Shown here piece by piece: positions 16,961 through 26,133 of a stretch of 53,290 bases of DNA. The stretch covers positions 1 to 53,290 of the forward strand of contig JANQHG010000058.1 in the NCBI GenBank assembly GCA_028277115.1, read 5' to 3'. How positions within the stretch are numbered: position 1 is the stretch's first letter; each line of letters begins with the position of its first letter. Source of the DNA: Azospirillaceae bacterium (GTDB lineage: Bacteria; Pseudomonadota; Alphaproteobacteria; Azospirillales; Azospirillaceae). The notes below the pieces were generated by a model. It ran no database searches. It saw only the letters and a program-made list of their open reading frames with translations, and was not told the DNA's origin. The position numbers were made by a program, and so were the translations under genes.

Positions 16961-17106
16961 GCCGCAAAGCTGAACCGCCGATGGTGGGGCGATCGGCTCC
17001 ATCGGCGATGCAAACAGGCAGACGGTGCCGGCCGATCGCCCCAACAGGATCGGTGAGCAGCTTCCTCAGGCGTGGATAACCGGAACCAAACAATCGGACT
17101 TGGTAT
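16961..17106 (-). repeat. Interspersed hairpin repeat, copy B (inverted relative to copy A)
   Basis: Read on the minus strand it begins ATACCAAGTCCG and follows copy A (2843-2992) almost base for base, with scattered substitutions. The conserved hairpin core is there but the second arm is slightly changed (CCGATCGCCCCACC), so the stem is imperfect in this copy. Its end touches the stop codon of the outer-membrane protein gene that reads leftward, so it lies in that gene's 3' untranslated region. Confidence 0.8.
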
Positions 17107-18554
17107 TAGTAGCTATACCGAACCGCGGCGTAAACGTTGCTGTTGTTCCAGAGTTGGCCGTAAAAGGTGTGGTCGTCGGTGCCTGCAAAGAGATTGCCGC
17201 CGGCGCTGACCGTCCAGCGGTCGGTCACCTTCCAATTGACCTCGGGGATCACGTAGGCGTCGAGGTCGGACGGCGAGAAGAAGGTGAACAGCGACCATTC
17301 GACGTTTTGATTGTGGGTCAGCCAGGTCCAGCGTTGGGTCAGGACATGGCGAACCTGGTCGTCGGCCGGCTGGCCGGCGGGCAGGGACGCCAGATAGCCG
17401 TCGTGCGCCTGGCGCCAATCGACCGCATACTGCACGCCCAGCGTCAAGTTGGGCACGATCTCCTGCTCGTAGCCGACGAGGACCCGCGCCTCGCTGTTGC
17501 GCACCAGCGGGTCGTCGCCCGCAAGGTCATCGCGCGACAGGTAGTAGGCAAACTCGGCCGAGCCGATCCCCGGTCCGATCGGCCCGCGCAGGCTCGCGCC
17601 GAACACGCTGAGCGACGGGAAGGCCGGCCGGCCGGTCGCGGCGTCGGCGCCCGCGGGGCTCTTCCAGAAGCCGTCATAGCCATAGAGCGCCGCCTCGAAC
17701 GCGCCGAAGGTCCGGTAGAGTCGGGCCGCCCACTCGTCGTCGGTGAACCAGCGCTTGGGTCGGCGCGCGTCGATCTTGCCGCTGTCGCCGACCACCGCGC
17801 CGGCGGACGCCGAGTAGAACGACACCCGGTCGCCGGTGAGGAACCGGTCGGCGTCAAAGCGCGGGGTGTAGACCAGGTCGAGATTGGCGAGATCGCTGAA
17901 AAACGACAGCTTGAGCGCGTCCGACGGCGCCTTCAGATACTCGTCGTCGCGGCCCAGGAAGAACGAGGCATAGTCCTTGGGAAACAGGTCGTTCAGGAAC
18001 ACGAGATCGCCGGTGCCCCAGGTCAGGATCTGCCGGCCGACCCGGACGTCGAGGAAATCGACCGGCGAGAATACCAGGTTGGCGGCGCGCAGATCGACCA
18101 CGCCCTCGCCGGTCTCGAGATCGATCGACCGGCGCCGCGACGCCAAGCCGTCCCAGACGAAATCGGCGGTCACGGTCGCGGTCACCCCGGCGGCCGCGGC
18201 CGTGAGATCGACCTGGGCCCGCACCTCGCCGAGCGACGCCTGGTCGGCGTCTTCAGCCTCGTGGATGCGCACGCCGGCGCGGGTGTCGACGAAGCCGCTG
18301 ACCGAGACGGCCGGCCCGGTGCCGGCAAAGGCGCCGTCGTCCTCGAGCTCGTCAAAGGCGTCGTCACCGGCCGAGGTGCCGCCGCCCAGGCCCGGCGGCA
18401 GGGGCGGCGGCGCATCGTCGAGGCCCGCGGGCAGGGGCGACGGGCCGCCGTCCAACCCCGCGGGCAGCGGCGGCGGCTCGCTCGCCGCTGCCGCGCTGCC
18501 GATTGCCGCGATCGCCGCCGCGATCACCCAAACCCGCCCGTCGCGTCGCATCAC
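17106..18554 (-). CDS. Outer-membrane beta-barrel-like protein of an MMPL/RND exporter operon
   Basis: A 482-residue exported protein with a signal peptide (RVWVIAAAIAAIGSAAAA). Next comes a proline-rich linker with three variants of PPLPAGLDG in a row, then an acidic segment. The remainder has alternating hydrophobic and polar strands with many aromatic residues (VDFLDVRVGRQILTWGTGDL, FNDLFPKDY-like turns, WTWLTHNQNVEWSLFTFF) and ends in VYAAVRYSY, a terminal aromatic typical of outer-membrane barrels. I recognise no curated family with confidence; DUF1302-like barrels from similar operons are the closest comparison. It is the last gene of the operon with the LolA-fold protein and MMPL transporter, which suggests lipid or hydrophobic-compound traffic to the outer membrane. 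Confidence 0.65.
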   Translation of the reverse strand: MMRRDGRVWVIAAAIAAIGSAAAASEPPPLPAGLDGGPSPLPAGLDDAPPPLPPGLGGGTSAGDDAFDELEDDGAFAGTGPAVSVSGFVDTRAGVRIHEAEDADQASLGEVRAQVDLTAAAAGVTATVTADFVWDGLASRRRSIDLETGEGVVDLRAANLVFSPVDFLDVRVGRQILTWGTGDLVFLNDLFPKDYASFFLGRDDEYLKAPSDALKLSFFSDLANLDLVYTPRFDADRFLTGDRVSFYSASAGAVVGDSGKIDARRPKRWFTDDEWAARLYRTFGAFEAALYGYDGFWKSPAGADAATGRPAFPSLSVFGASLRGPIGPGIGSAEFAYYLSRDDLAGDDPLVRNSEARVLVGYEQEIVPNLTLGVQYAVDWRQAHDGYLASLPAGQPADDQVRHVLTQRWTWLTHNQNVEWSLFTFFSPSDLDAYVIPEVNWKVTDRWTVSAGGNLFAGTDDHTFYGQLWNNSNVYAAVRYSY

Positions 18555-18589
18555 CCGGCCACCTCCACTCGGGTCCTTCGGATTGCCGG

Positions 18590-19426
18590 TCAGCGCAGGT
18601 ACTGAGTCGGCGCGCGCCGCAGATAGCGCTCGGTGAACATGCCGTCCGGCACCCCGATGTCATAGGTGACGTCGGCATAGCGCAACACCGTGGTGCTGCC
18701 GGTGGTCAGGTCCTGCATGCTCGCCTCGACCACCGTGTTGAAGCCCTGGATCCGTTCGACCTTGAGCACCCGGGCGATACGATACTTGCGGCCGCGCCGG
18801 TCGTAATACTCGGTCTGGACCGGCAAGAACGTGCCCTGGTGGATGTACATGTCGTAATAAGAGAATTCAACCTCGCCCGGCGCCGTCGGCCGGTTGCGCA
18901 CCACGTAATAGGCGTCGGTGGTGTCGATCAGTTCGTGGGTGTCGAGGTCGATGCTGCGGCCCGACACGTCCTCGTAAAAGAAATCCGAGCCGGCAAAGCT
19001 GGTCCGCTTGTCGCTCGCCGCGATCCGTTTGACCAGATCGAGCGCCGGCAGGTAGAGCCAGCGGTCGTCGTCGCGCCGGATGTGCTTCCAGACCAACAGC
19101 GCCATCTTGCGCACGTCGGCCGGGCGGTGGAAGTAGACATAGTACTTCTGCTCGCCGCGGTAGGCACCGCCGACGAGCGCGTCGCTGGTCGGGGTGTCGC
19201 GGCGCAGGATGGTAAACGCGCGCACCCGCTCGCGCCCCTGGGCGTCGGTGATCGTCATGGTCACCCGGGCCCGACCGCTCTGGCCCTGATAATAGGACGC
19301 GAGGTTGGATCGGTTGACGATCTCGTCGACCGACTGGGCGTGGACCGCCGGTGCGGCGGCGGCGATCAGCGCGCCGGCCGCAAGGCCGAACGCGCGCATC
19401 CAAACAGACGTGAGACGGAACACCAT
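18590..19426 (-). CDS. LolA-fold outer membrane lipoprotein-sorting-like protein (COG2834 type)
   Basis: A 278-residue periplasmic protein with signal peptide (AFGLAAGALIAAAAPAVHA). The mature part fits the large LolA/LppX-like family that accompanies MMPL transporters: VDEIVNRSNLASYYQGQSGR, MTITDAQGRERVRAFTILRR, YYVYFHRPADVRKMALLVWK, DDDRWLYLPALDLVKRIAAS and FFYEDVSGRSIDLDTHEL. These proteins form an open beta half-barrel that holds an acyl chain, so it probably carries a lipid between the exporter and the outer membrane. A strong ribosome site AGGAG precedes the ATG. Only 30 bases separate it from the upstream transporter gene and 35 from the downstream barrel gene. Confidence 0.8.
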   Translation of the reverse strand: MVFRLTSVWMRAFGLAAGALIAAAAPAVHAQSVDEIVNRSNLASYYQGQSGRARVTMTITDAQGRERVRAFTILRRDTPTSDALVGGAYRGEQKYYVYFHRPADVRKMALLVWKHIRRDDDRWLYLPALDLVKRIAASDKRTSFAGSDFFYEDVSGRSIDLDTHELIDTTDAYYVVRNRPTAPGEVEFSYYDMYIHQGTFLPVQTEYYDRRGRKYRIARVLKVERIQGFNTVVEASMQDLTTGSTTVLRYADVTYDIGVPDGMFTERYLRRAPTQYLR

Positions 19427-19456
19427 CGCAGATCTCCTAGGCTGGCCGATAGAGGA

Positions 19457-22210
19457 TCAGGGCGCCGCCGGCGCGGTCGCGTCGGGCGCGGTCGGGCGCG
19501 GCCGCCGGAACACCAAAGGCTCGAGCAGGGTGATCAGCGCCGGCAGGATCAACAGGGTGCCGATGCCGGCCGAGACCAGGATCGCCGCGATGAACACGCC
19601 AACCGTCTGGTAGGGCACCAACGGCGCGGCCAACAGCGGCAGGAACCCGACCCCGAGCACGACCGCGTTGCGGGTGATCGCGCGCGCCGGCTCGTCGAAC
19701 ATCGGCCCGACCGCGGTCGCCCAACGGCCGGTCTCGGCGTGCGCCGCGCGGGCGCGCGCCAGGAAATGGATCGCATAGTCGATCGCCAGCCCAAGGCTGA
19801 GCGCGCTCAACACCGCGATCGGCATGTCGTAGTCCTTGCCGATCACGCCGATCACGCCATAGATCATCCCGATCGTGACGGTCAGCGGCACCATCGACAT
19901 CAGCCCGAACGCAACCGAGCGGAACAACGCCACCATCAAAATCAGGACGACCGCGAAACTGCCGAGCAGCGAGCGCAGCATCCCGGTGACCATTTCGTCT
20001 TGCCACACCAGGTTGATGTAGGTGAGACCGAACCACTCTGCGTTGAGCGCGACCGGCGGAGGGTTGGCGGCCATGAACGCCTCGAGGGCCGCGACCACCC
20101 GGCTCATGTCCTGGTTGTCGCCGCTGGTCAGCTGGACCCACAGGTTGGTCTGGCGGTAGTCCGGGGTCACGAAGTGCCACAGATCATGGGGGCGGTGGCT
20201 GTTCTGGAAGGTCAGCAGGGTCTGGGCGACCGCCGCGGCGCTGTCCGGGATGCGGAACTGGTCCGGCTCGCCCAGCAACAGCTCGCGATGCACCGTCTTT
20301 ACGATGTCGGGCAGCCCGTTGACCTTGCCGACCACGTCGGTCTCGGCAAGCGCGTCTTGCAGCGCCGCGAGGTAGCGCAGCACCTCGGGGTCCTTGAACA
20401 GCTCGGCTCGCTGGCGTTCACTGTCGAGGAACAACTGGGCCTCGTCCCAGGCGAAGTACTGGTCGTCCGGCGCTTCGGCGAACCTGGTCTCGACGTGTCC
20501 GCCGAGCGTGTCGGCGAACGCCCGCTTGGTGTCGACCCGGGCGGCTAGGGTGGTCGCGGTCGCGCGCAGTTCGGTGAACACTGCCTCGGCCGCCGGCACC
20601 TCGGCGGCGACCGCGTCGGCGCGGTGGGCGTCGAGCCGTGCGAAGAAGCCGTCCAGATAGGCGCCGAGTGCCTGCTCGCCCGGGGTGGGGGCAAGCGACA
20701 GATACGCCATGTAGCTGCCGCCGAACCGCTCGTTGAGCGCCCGGTCGGCGACCCGGATCGGATGGTCCGACTCGAACCACTTGACCGGGTTGTCGTTGAT
20801 CGTGATCTGGGTGATCCCGGCGATCGCGCCGGCGACCACGACCAGGGTCAGCGCCAGCACCGGCTTGGCGGCACCGTGGACCGCGCGCCCGGTCGCCGCC
20901 AGCCAGCACGCAAGCCGGGTCGGCGGCGCCCCGTCCGGGGTGCCCGCGTCCGGTGCACCCGTGGTCGGGGCGCGCAGCTTGGCCAGTCGTCGCTCGGGGA
21001 TCATCATCACATAGGCCGGGATGAACAGCATGGTCCACAGCCACGCCAGGAACACGCCGGCGGCGACGAACACGCCGAACACCTGGACCGGCGGGATCGG
21101 GGTCAGTGCCAAGGACGTGAACCCGGCCATCGTGGTCAGCGTGGTGAACAGCATCGGCTGGTGCAGCGTGGTCAAGACCACGCGCATGGTCCGCCGGCGG
21201 TCGCCGATCGCCGGGTAGCGGTCGAAGAACTCCGACAGGATATGGACCGCGTCGAGCACCGCGATCGGCATGATGAAGATCGGGATCATCGAACTCATGA
21301 TGTGGATCGTGTTGCCGGTCACGACCAACAACCCCATGGTCGTCAAGGCCGACACCATCGCCACGATCATCGGTGAGATCACCAAGACCAAGCTCTTGAA
21401 AAACCACCACATGATCAGGAAGATCACCAGCATCGCCAAGGGTGCCGAGATCGCCATCTGGTAGAACATCTGAATGCCGAAAGTGTCTTCGGCGACCGGC
21501 AGGCCGGTGATGTGGACCTCGAGCGTCCGGTCGGGCCAGGCCTCGGTGAACGCCAGCAGTTCCCGGCGCACCCGGTAGCTCAGATCCTTGTTGGTCAGCG
21601 GCAGATAGAGCGCGATCGCGCTGCCGTCGGCCGACACCAGGGTGTTGTCGAGCAGCGGCAGCGCGGCGGCACGCGTTCGCACCGCCAACGCCTCTTCCCG
21701 GGTGGTCGGCGGGGTCGGCATCAGCCAGCTGAAGCTAACCGTGCCGAGCCCGGCCTGTTCGATGTTGTCGACCACCGAGGGTGCGATCACGTCGGCACCG
21801 TCGACCCCGATGGTCCGCTCCGGATCCTCGGGGTCGGGCCAGCGCAAACCGAGCGCGAACTCGGTCAGCTGATGGATGCGCGTCAATGAAGAGACGTTGA
21901 ACACACCATCGGGGTGGGTTTCGTTGATCAGCCCGACCACGACGATGTCGTTGAGATCGAAGGTTTCGGTCATCCGGTTGTGGAACACCCGGACCGGGTG
22001 ATCGGCCGGCAGCATGTTTTCAGGATCGGTGTCGACCGTGACCGGGAACAGGACCTGCCCGACCGACGGCACCAGGCTCGGCACCGCGGCGAGGATCGCA
22101 AGCCCGATCGTCACCGCCGCCATCAGCCAGGTGACCAGGCGCGGATGCTGCTCGCCGAAGCGGCCGAGCGCGGTGCCGGCAGGGTCTGTCATCGTGCCTG
22201 TGCCTGTCAT
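19457..22210 (-). CDS. MMPL/HpnN-like RND family exporter
   Basis: A 917-residue inner-membrane RND transporter of the MMPL type (SSD superfamily). It has two repeats, each with one helix, a periplasmic domain and five or six helices: first repeat with FPVTVDTDPENMLPADHPVR after helix 1 and FGIQMFYQMAISAPLAMLVI, IPIFIMPIAVLDAVHILSEF in its helices; second repeat with GLSLGLAIDYAIHFLARARA. Relatives export lipids, hopanoids or other hydrophobic compounds. The co-transcribed LolA-fold and outer-membrane proteins suggest a complete envelope lipid route. I start at ATG 22210, which has GAAGGAGG six bases upstream; earlier in-frame ATGs lack such a site. Low-complexity codons (TGTGTM) follow the start. 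Confidence 0.85.
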   Translation of the reverse strand: MTGTGTMTDPAGTALGRFGEQHPRLVTWLMAAVTIGLAILAAVPSLVPSVGQVLFPVTVDTDPENMLPADHPVRVFHNRMTETFDLNDIVVVGLINETHPDGVFNVSSLTRIHQLTEFALGLRWPDPEDPERTIGVDGADVIAPSVVDNIEQAGLGTVSFSWLMPTPPTTREEALAVRTRAAALPLLDNTLVSADGSAIALYLPLTNKDLSYRVRRELLAFTEAWPDRTLEVHITGLPVAEDTFGIQMFYQMAISAPLAMLVIFLIMWWFFKSLVLVISPMIVAMVSALTTMGLLVVTGNTIHIMSSMIPIFIMPIAVLDAVHILSEFFDRYPAIGDRRRTMRVVLTTLHQPMLFTTLTTMAGFTSLALTPIPPVQVFGVFVAAGVFLAWLWTMLFIPAYVMMIPERRLAKLRAPTTGAPDAGTPDGAPPTRLACWLAATGRAVHGAAKPVLALTLVVVAGAIAGITQITINDNPVKWFESDHPIRVADRALNERFGGSYMAYLSLAPTPGEQALGAYLDGFFARLDAHRADAVAAEVPAAEAVFTELRATATTLAARVDTKRAFADTLGGHVETRFAEAPDDQYFAWDEAQLFLDSERQRAELFKDPEVLRYLAALQDALAETDVVGKVNGLPDIVKTVHRELLLGEPDQFRIPDSAAAVAQTLLTFQNSHRPHDLWHFVTPDYRQTNLWVQLTSGDNQDMSRVVAALEAFMAANPPPVALNAEWFGLTYINLVWQDEMVTGMLRSLLGSFAVVLILMVALFRSVAFGLMSMVPLTVTIGMIYGVIGVIGKDYDMPIAVLSALSLGLAIDYAIHFLARARAAHAETGRWATAVGPMFDEPARAITRNAVVLGVGFLPLLAAPLVPYQTVGVFIAAILVSAGIGTLLILPALITLLEPLVFRRPRPTAPDATAPAAP

Positions 22211-22336
22211 CGTGCCTCCTTCTCCGGTCATGGTCTTCGTCTTCATGCGCGGTTTCATACGCAGTCTCGGGTCCGATCCGGGGCCGAGGGCCGGCCGCAC
22301 CAATGCGCCCGGATGTCCCGGGTAGATTTGGGGCCA

Positions 22337-22363
22337 TGTATATTAGTAAATGCTCATATAACA
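22337..22363. promoter_or_regulatory. AT-rich imperfect palindrome upstream of the exporter operon
   Basis: TGTATAT and ATATAACA flank an AT-rich core in an otherwise GC-rich region, about 130 bases before the exporter start. On the minus strand a TAATAT -10-like hexamer lies in it. It is a candidate promoter/operator, for example for a TetR-type repressor, but no regulator gene is adjacent. Confidence 0.35.
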
Positions 22364-22436
22364 CGCGACAGCCATGCGTCGACCGCGGCTTTCGGTCGCG
22401 CGGCCGCCGGGGCGGTGATCCGGTTCGGGGGCGGGG

Positions 22437-22904
22437 TCAGTCGGTCGCCGTGATCCGCCACTCGCAGCGGCCGGCCCGGCCCGGTTCGCACAGCCACAGC
22501 TCGGGTCGGTCTGCGGTCTCGGTCGGCACCTTCAAGACCAGTGAGCAAATCCACAGGTCCGATGACCCAAACAGGCACAGTCCGTGGTCGCGCAAGTCAT
22601 AGGGGGCTGGCGCGCCGTCCGGCCGGCGCGCCAGCCGGTCGGTGCCGAATCGGATCGTGCGCGCCGCGCCGTCGGCGGGCCGGCTGAGCGACAGCGTCTG
22701 CCCGACCACCAGCCGGCGCAGCGCCGACCGGGTCAGCGGGGTCGCCCCGTTGCGCCGGAGCGCGTCGCGGGTCGGCGCCTCGGCCGCCTCGGCCCGGTGA
22801 TCGCCGGGCAGCCCGGCCGGGACCCCGGTCAGGGCGGGTCCAAGGGTGAGGGCGACGGCCAGGCCTGCAGCCGTGGCATATCGCATCGTCAGGGCAGGGC
22901 GCAT
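22437..22904 (-). CDS. Hypothetical secreted protein
   Basis: A 155-residue protein with a probable signal peptide (YATAAGLAVALTLGPALTGV). The mature part contains NGATPLTRSALRRLVVGQTL, TIRFGTDRLARRPDGAPAPY, LCLFGSSDLWICSLVLKV and WLCEPGRAGRCEWRITATD. Four cysteines in the second half could form disulfides in the periplasm. I recognise no family. It is followed by the exporter operon in the same orientation, about 230 bases away, and may be independent. An in-frame ATG at 22886 is an alternative start that gives a tighter signal peptide. Confidence 0.55.
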   Translation of the reverse strand: MRPALTMRYATAAGLAVALTLGPALTGVPAGLPGDHRAEAAEAPTRDALRRNGATPLTRSALRRLVVGQTLSLSRPADGAARTIRFGTDRLARRPDGAPAPYDLRDHGLCLFGSSDLWICSLVLKVPTETADRPELWLCEPGRAGRCEWRITATD

Positions 22905-23309
22905 GGGTCGGCGGGTCCGGTCTGTCGGGTCGCGCCGAACCGTAGCGGATCGCGGCCAGCCGGTCGAGCGCCGCCCCCGCGCGGCGCGGTGCGCGCTTGC
23001 GTCATCTTGTCCAACACCGCGCGACCACGCCGGCGGGTCCGTTGACAGGCCCGGGTCGAGCCCCCAGGTAAAGCCCGGTAAAGAACCGGCGGTCTATAAG
23101 CGTCCCTACGACGCCGGCCGCGCGGTAATGCCGGGCTTGCCGGTTCGGGCGGCTTCTCCGCACACGGCGAACACCGGCAAAGGTGCGCGGATCTCTGTCT
23201 TGCCGCGCGTCGTTCCCTCTCCTACCGCGCCCCAAACCGTCCCTCGTGCGCCCCGACTCCCCCCTCGGGATTTCGCCAAACGCTGTCCTGTCCTTCGTGT
23301 GGGCTCGCA
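22905..23309. promoter_or_regulatory. rho leader region with promoter-like boxes and a C-rich, G-poor tract
   Basis: TTGACA at 23042-23047 is the clearest -35-like hexamer, and TATAAG at 23095-23100 is a -10-like hexamer, but the spacing between them is too long for one promoter. From about 23211 to 23270 the sense strand is strongly C-rich and G-poor (TTCCCTCTCCTACC, CCCCGACTCCCCCCTC), the composition of a Rho utilisation tract. This fits the known autoregulation of rho by termination in its own leader, here inferred from composition only. Confidence 0.4.
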
Positions 23310-24575
23310 ATGAACCTCCAGGAACTGAAGTGCAAAACGCCGGCGGAACTGCTGGCCTTTGCCGAAGAACTTCAGATCGAAAACGCCAGTGCCCTGCGCA
23401 AGCAGGACATGATGTTTGCCATCCTGAAACAGCTGGCGGAGAACGATGTCCCAATTTTCGGCGACGGCGTGCTCGAAATTTTACAGGACGGATTTGGATT
23501 TCTGCGCTCGCCCGAGGCCAATTACCTGCCCGGGCCCGATGATATCTATGTGTCGCCGAGCCAGGTCCGCCGGTTCTCCTTGCGCACCGGCGACACCGTC
23601 GAGGGGCAGATCCGCGCGCCCAAGGACGGCGAGCGCTATTTCGCCCTGCTCAAAGTCAACTCGATCAATTTCGATGCCCCCGAGAAGGTGCGCCACCGGA
23701 TCAATTTCGACAACCTGACCCCGCTCTATCCGAACGAGCGGATCAAGCTTGAGGTCGAGGATCCGGGCGAACAGCCACGCAAGGACTTCACCGCGCGCAC
23801 GATCGACTTGGTCGCGCCGCTCGGCAAAGGCCAGCGTGCGTTGATCGTCGCGCCGCCGCGCACCGGCAAGACCGTGATGTTGCAGAACATCGCCCACTCG
23901 ATTGCGCGCAACCATCCCGAGGTCTATCTGATCGTGCTGCTGATCGACGAGCGGCCCGAGGAGGTGACCGACATGGCGCGCTCGGTGCGCGGCGAGGTGA
24001 TCAGCTCGACCTTCGACGAGCCGGCGTCGCGCCATGTCCAGGTCGCCGAGATGGTCAGCGAAAAGGCCAAGCGCCTGGTCGAGCACAAGCGCGACGTCGT
24101 GATCCTGCTCGACAGCATCACCCGGCTCGCGCGCGCCTACAATACCGTGGTCCCGAGCTCGGGCAAGGTGTTGACCGGCGGCGTCGATGCCAACGCGCTG
24201 CAGCGGCCCAAGCGCTTTTTCGGTGCCGCCCGCAACATCGAGGAAGGCGGCTCGCTCACCATCATCGCAACCGCGCTGATCGACACCGGCAGCCGGATGG
24301 ACGAGGTGATCTTCGAAGAGTTCAAGGGTACCGGCAACTCGGAGATCATTCTCGACCGCCGCTTGGTCGACAAGCGGGTGTTCCCGTCGATCGACATCAC
24401 CAAATCAGGGACCCGCAAGGAAGAACTGCTGGTCGACCGCGCGACCATGTCCAAAATGTGGGTGTTGCGCCGCATCCTGATGCCGATGGGCGTGACCGAC
24501 GCGGTCGAGTTCCTGATCGACAAGCTGAAGTACACCAAGACCAATTCGGATTTCTTCGACTCGATGAACCAGTAG
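23310..24575 (+). CDS. rho: Transcription termination factor Rho
   Basis: A 421-residue hexameric RNA-dependent ATPase that ends untranslated transcripts. In order it has the N-terminal helical domain ([20 protein letters not shown]), the cold-shock-like RNA-binding domain with [20 protein letters not shown], then the RecA-like motor: Walker A in [32 protein letters not shown], Walker B in [19 protein letters not shown], the Q/R loops near [20 protein letters not shown] and the C-terminal [17 protein letters not shown]. Length and ends agree with the E. coli protein (419). No insertions are present. It is likely monocistronic: a long leader precedes it and a GC-rich repeat follows the stop. 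Confidence 0.98.
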   Translation: MNLQELKCKTPAELLAFAEELQIENASALRKQDMMFAILKQLAENDVPIFGDGVLEILQDGFGFLRSPEANYLPGPDDIYVSPSQVRRFSLRTGDTVEGQIRAPKDGERYFALLKVNSINFDAPEKVRHRINFDNLTPLYPNERIKLEVEDPGEQPRKDFTARTIDLVAPLGKGQRALIVAPPRTGKTVMLQNIAHSIARNHPEVYLIVLLIDERPEEVTDMARSVRGEVISSTFDEPASRHVQVAEMVSEKAKRLVEHKRDVVILLDSITRLARAYNTVVPSSGKVLTGGVDANALQRPKRFFGAARNIEEGGSLTIIATALIDTGSRMDEVIFEEFKGTGNSEIILDRRLVDKRVFPSIDITKSGTRKEELLVDRATMSKMWVLRRILMPMGVTDAVEFLIDKLKYTKTNSDFFDSMNQ

Positions 24576-24593
24576 GGCTGGGCGCCGCCGTCT

Positions 24594-24651
24594 GCGGCCT
24601 GACGGCTGTGCGGGGGGGGGGGAACCCCTGACCTTGGGGGCGCCAGTCCCC
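24594..24651 (-). repeat. GC-rich intergenic repeat, short copy
   Basis: Read on the minus strand this is GGGGACTGGCGCCCCCAAGG, TCAGGGGTTCC, a C-run and GCACAGCCGTCAGGCCGC, which parallels 28165-28224 on the plus strand and shares its tail with the long copies. It lies between the converging rho and secB genes and could terminate both. Confidence 0.65.
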
Positions 24652-24729
24652 AAAACCCGGCGCCGTCGGCCCGCTGCCACCGGAACCTCGCCCCCGCCCG
24701 AAGGCGGGGGAAAGGTGCCGGGTGAACGA

Positions 24730-25275
24730 TCAGGCGCTGCCGGCGTCGGCCTCGGTGCCGGCCTGGCGGCGATAGAGCTCAAGGAAGTCGATCGGGTTGA
24801 TCAACAGCGGCGGGTAGCCGCCGTCGCGGGTGATTTCCGCAATAATCTGCCGGGCAAACGGAAATAAAAGCCTTGGCGCCTCGATCAAAAGAAAAGGACG
24901 GTGATGATCAGGCGGCACCCGGTTGAGGGCGAACAGGCCGGCGTAGCTGAGCTCGACCAGGAAGACATGCGACTCGCCGACCCGGGCGTCGGCCCGCAGG
25001 GTCAGCGTGACCTCGTAGGTGGTCTCGCCGTCCATCGGCGTGGTCCGGACGTCGACGTTGATCGAAAAGCTTGGCTGGGTCTGGTTGTTGCGGAACGACC
25101 CGGGCGCGTTCGGGTTTTCGAACGACAGGTCCTTGACATACTGGCCGAGAATCTGGACCGGCGGCACCTGGGGCCGCGCCGCGCCCTCGGTGGCGCCGGT
25201 GGCGGTGGGCTGCGGCGACTCGGCCGCGCCGGTTCCGTCCGCCGCGGGCTCGGGCGGGGTCTGGGACTGAGACAT
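24730..25275 (-). CDS. secB: Protein-export chaperone SecB
   Basis: A 181-residue SecB, a tetrameric cytoplasmic chaperone that keeps preproteins unfolded and hands them to SecA. The conserved core reads VQILGQYVKDLSFENPNAPG, INVDVRTTPM, YEVTLTLRADARVG, VFLVELSYAGLFAL, EAPRLLFPFARQIIAEITRD and GGYPPLLINPIDFLELYRRQ. It carries an Ala/Gln/Pro-rich N-terminal extension of some 40 residues before the core, common in alphaproteobacteria. The ATG at 25275 has GGAG eleven bases upstream; a longer in-frame start gives only basic residues with no match. The neighbours fxsA, tim44-like and mltA are its usual alphaproteobacterial companions. Confidence 0.95.
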   Translation of the reverse strand: MSQSQTPPEPAADGTGAAESPQPTATGATEGAARPQVPPVQILGQYVKDLSFENPNAPGSFRNNQTQPSFSINVDVRTTPMDGETTYEVTLTLRADARVGESHVFLVELSYAGLFALNRVPPDHHRPFLLIEAPRLLFPFARQIIAEITRDGGYPPLLINPIDFLELYRRQAGTEADAGSA

Positions 25276-25388
25276 GGCGATCGGGAACTCCAAATCGTGG
25301 GACAGCAAAGGGTAATGGCGCGGGGGGCGCCTGCGGCGCACCCCCGCGTCGGCTCATCCGGGTGGGCCGACGCCGCGCCGCCGGCGGG

Positions 25389-25955
25389 TCACGAGGTCGA
25401 ACGCGGCCGGCGCAGCTTGGCCTTCGACCGCGCGCCCCACAGCGACTCCTCGAGCCGCGGACCGGCCTGAGGCGCCATCGGGTCGTCGGGGCCGTCGCTC
25501 GCGTCGTCGCCGCCGACCGGTTCCGGCCGGCGGTCGGGCGGCTCGTCCGGCGGCGTCGGCTCGAGCTCGACCGAGCTGCCGTTGATGTAGACGTGCAGGT
25601 TGGCACGCGTACGCAGCGTGGCGAACAGGCGTCGACCAAGCATCAGACGCATCGGTGGCAACAGCAGCAGATAGCCGGCGATGTCGGTGACGAAGCCGGG
25701 GGTCAGCAGCAACAGCCCCGCGACCAGAAGACACAGGCCGTCGATCAGCTCGCGCACCGGCACGTCGCCCTGCTCGAGCGCGGCCCGGGCGCGGTACAGG
25801 GCCGAGAAGCCCTGGGTATAGACAAGCGCCGACCCGATCACCGCGGTCAGCACCACCAAGCCGACGGTCGGCCACACCCCGATCAGGTCGCCGATGCGGA
25901 TGAACACCGCGATCTCGACCAGCGGGACAACCAGGAACGCCAGAAGGAACACCAT
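25389..25955 (-). CDS. fxsA: FxsA family inner-membrane protein
   Basis: A 188-residue protein with three or four hydrophobic segments in the first 110 residues: FLLAFLVVPLVEIAVFI, VGLVVLTAVIGSALVY and LVAGLLLLTPGFVTDIAGYL-like, the last being the family hallmark. A hydrophilic, Asp/Pro-rich C-terminal tail (residues about 125-188) is cytoplasmic. E. coli FxsA (158 residues) prevents exclusion of phage T7 by F plasmid; its housekeeping role is unclear. It precedes secB on the same strand with a gap of about 110 bases and is divergent from the Tim44-like gene. Confidence 0.9.
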   Translation of the reverse strand: MVFLLAFLVVPLVEIAVFIRIGDLIGVWPTVGLVVLTAVIGSALVYTQGFSALYRARAALEQGDVPVRELIDGLCLLVAGLLLLTPGFVTDIAGYLLLLPPMRLMLGRRLFATLRTRANLHVYINGSSVELEPTPPDEPPDRRPEPVGGDDASDGPDDPMAPQAGPRLEESLWGARSKAKLRRPRSTS

Positions 25956-26133
25956 GGGTAAACTTGCTCTTTGCGGGACGACCGCCTATTTTCCGCTGAA
26001 AGCCGGCGCGGCGCACGGCGGTGCAACGGTCGCGCCACCGGTCTGAAGGACGCTTGTGCAACAGGTAATGCCCGGCAACCGCCGGGTCCAGTGTCGAGCG
26101 CCGCCGGCGCCACGCGCACCCAAGCAGGACTGC

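Noticed and set aside
18503-20548. 681-residue open frame antisense to the exporter and LolA-fold genes
   Set aside because: Composition is Arg/Asp/His/Gly/Gln-rich without domains or ribosome site, a by-product of GC-rich third positions of the real genes on the other strand.
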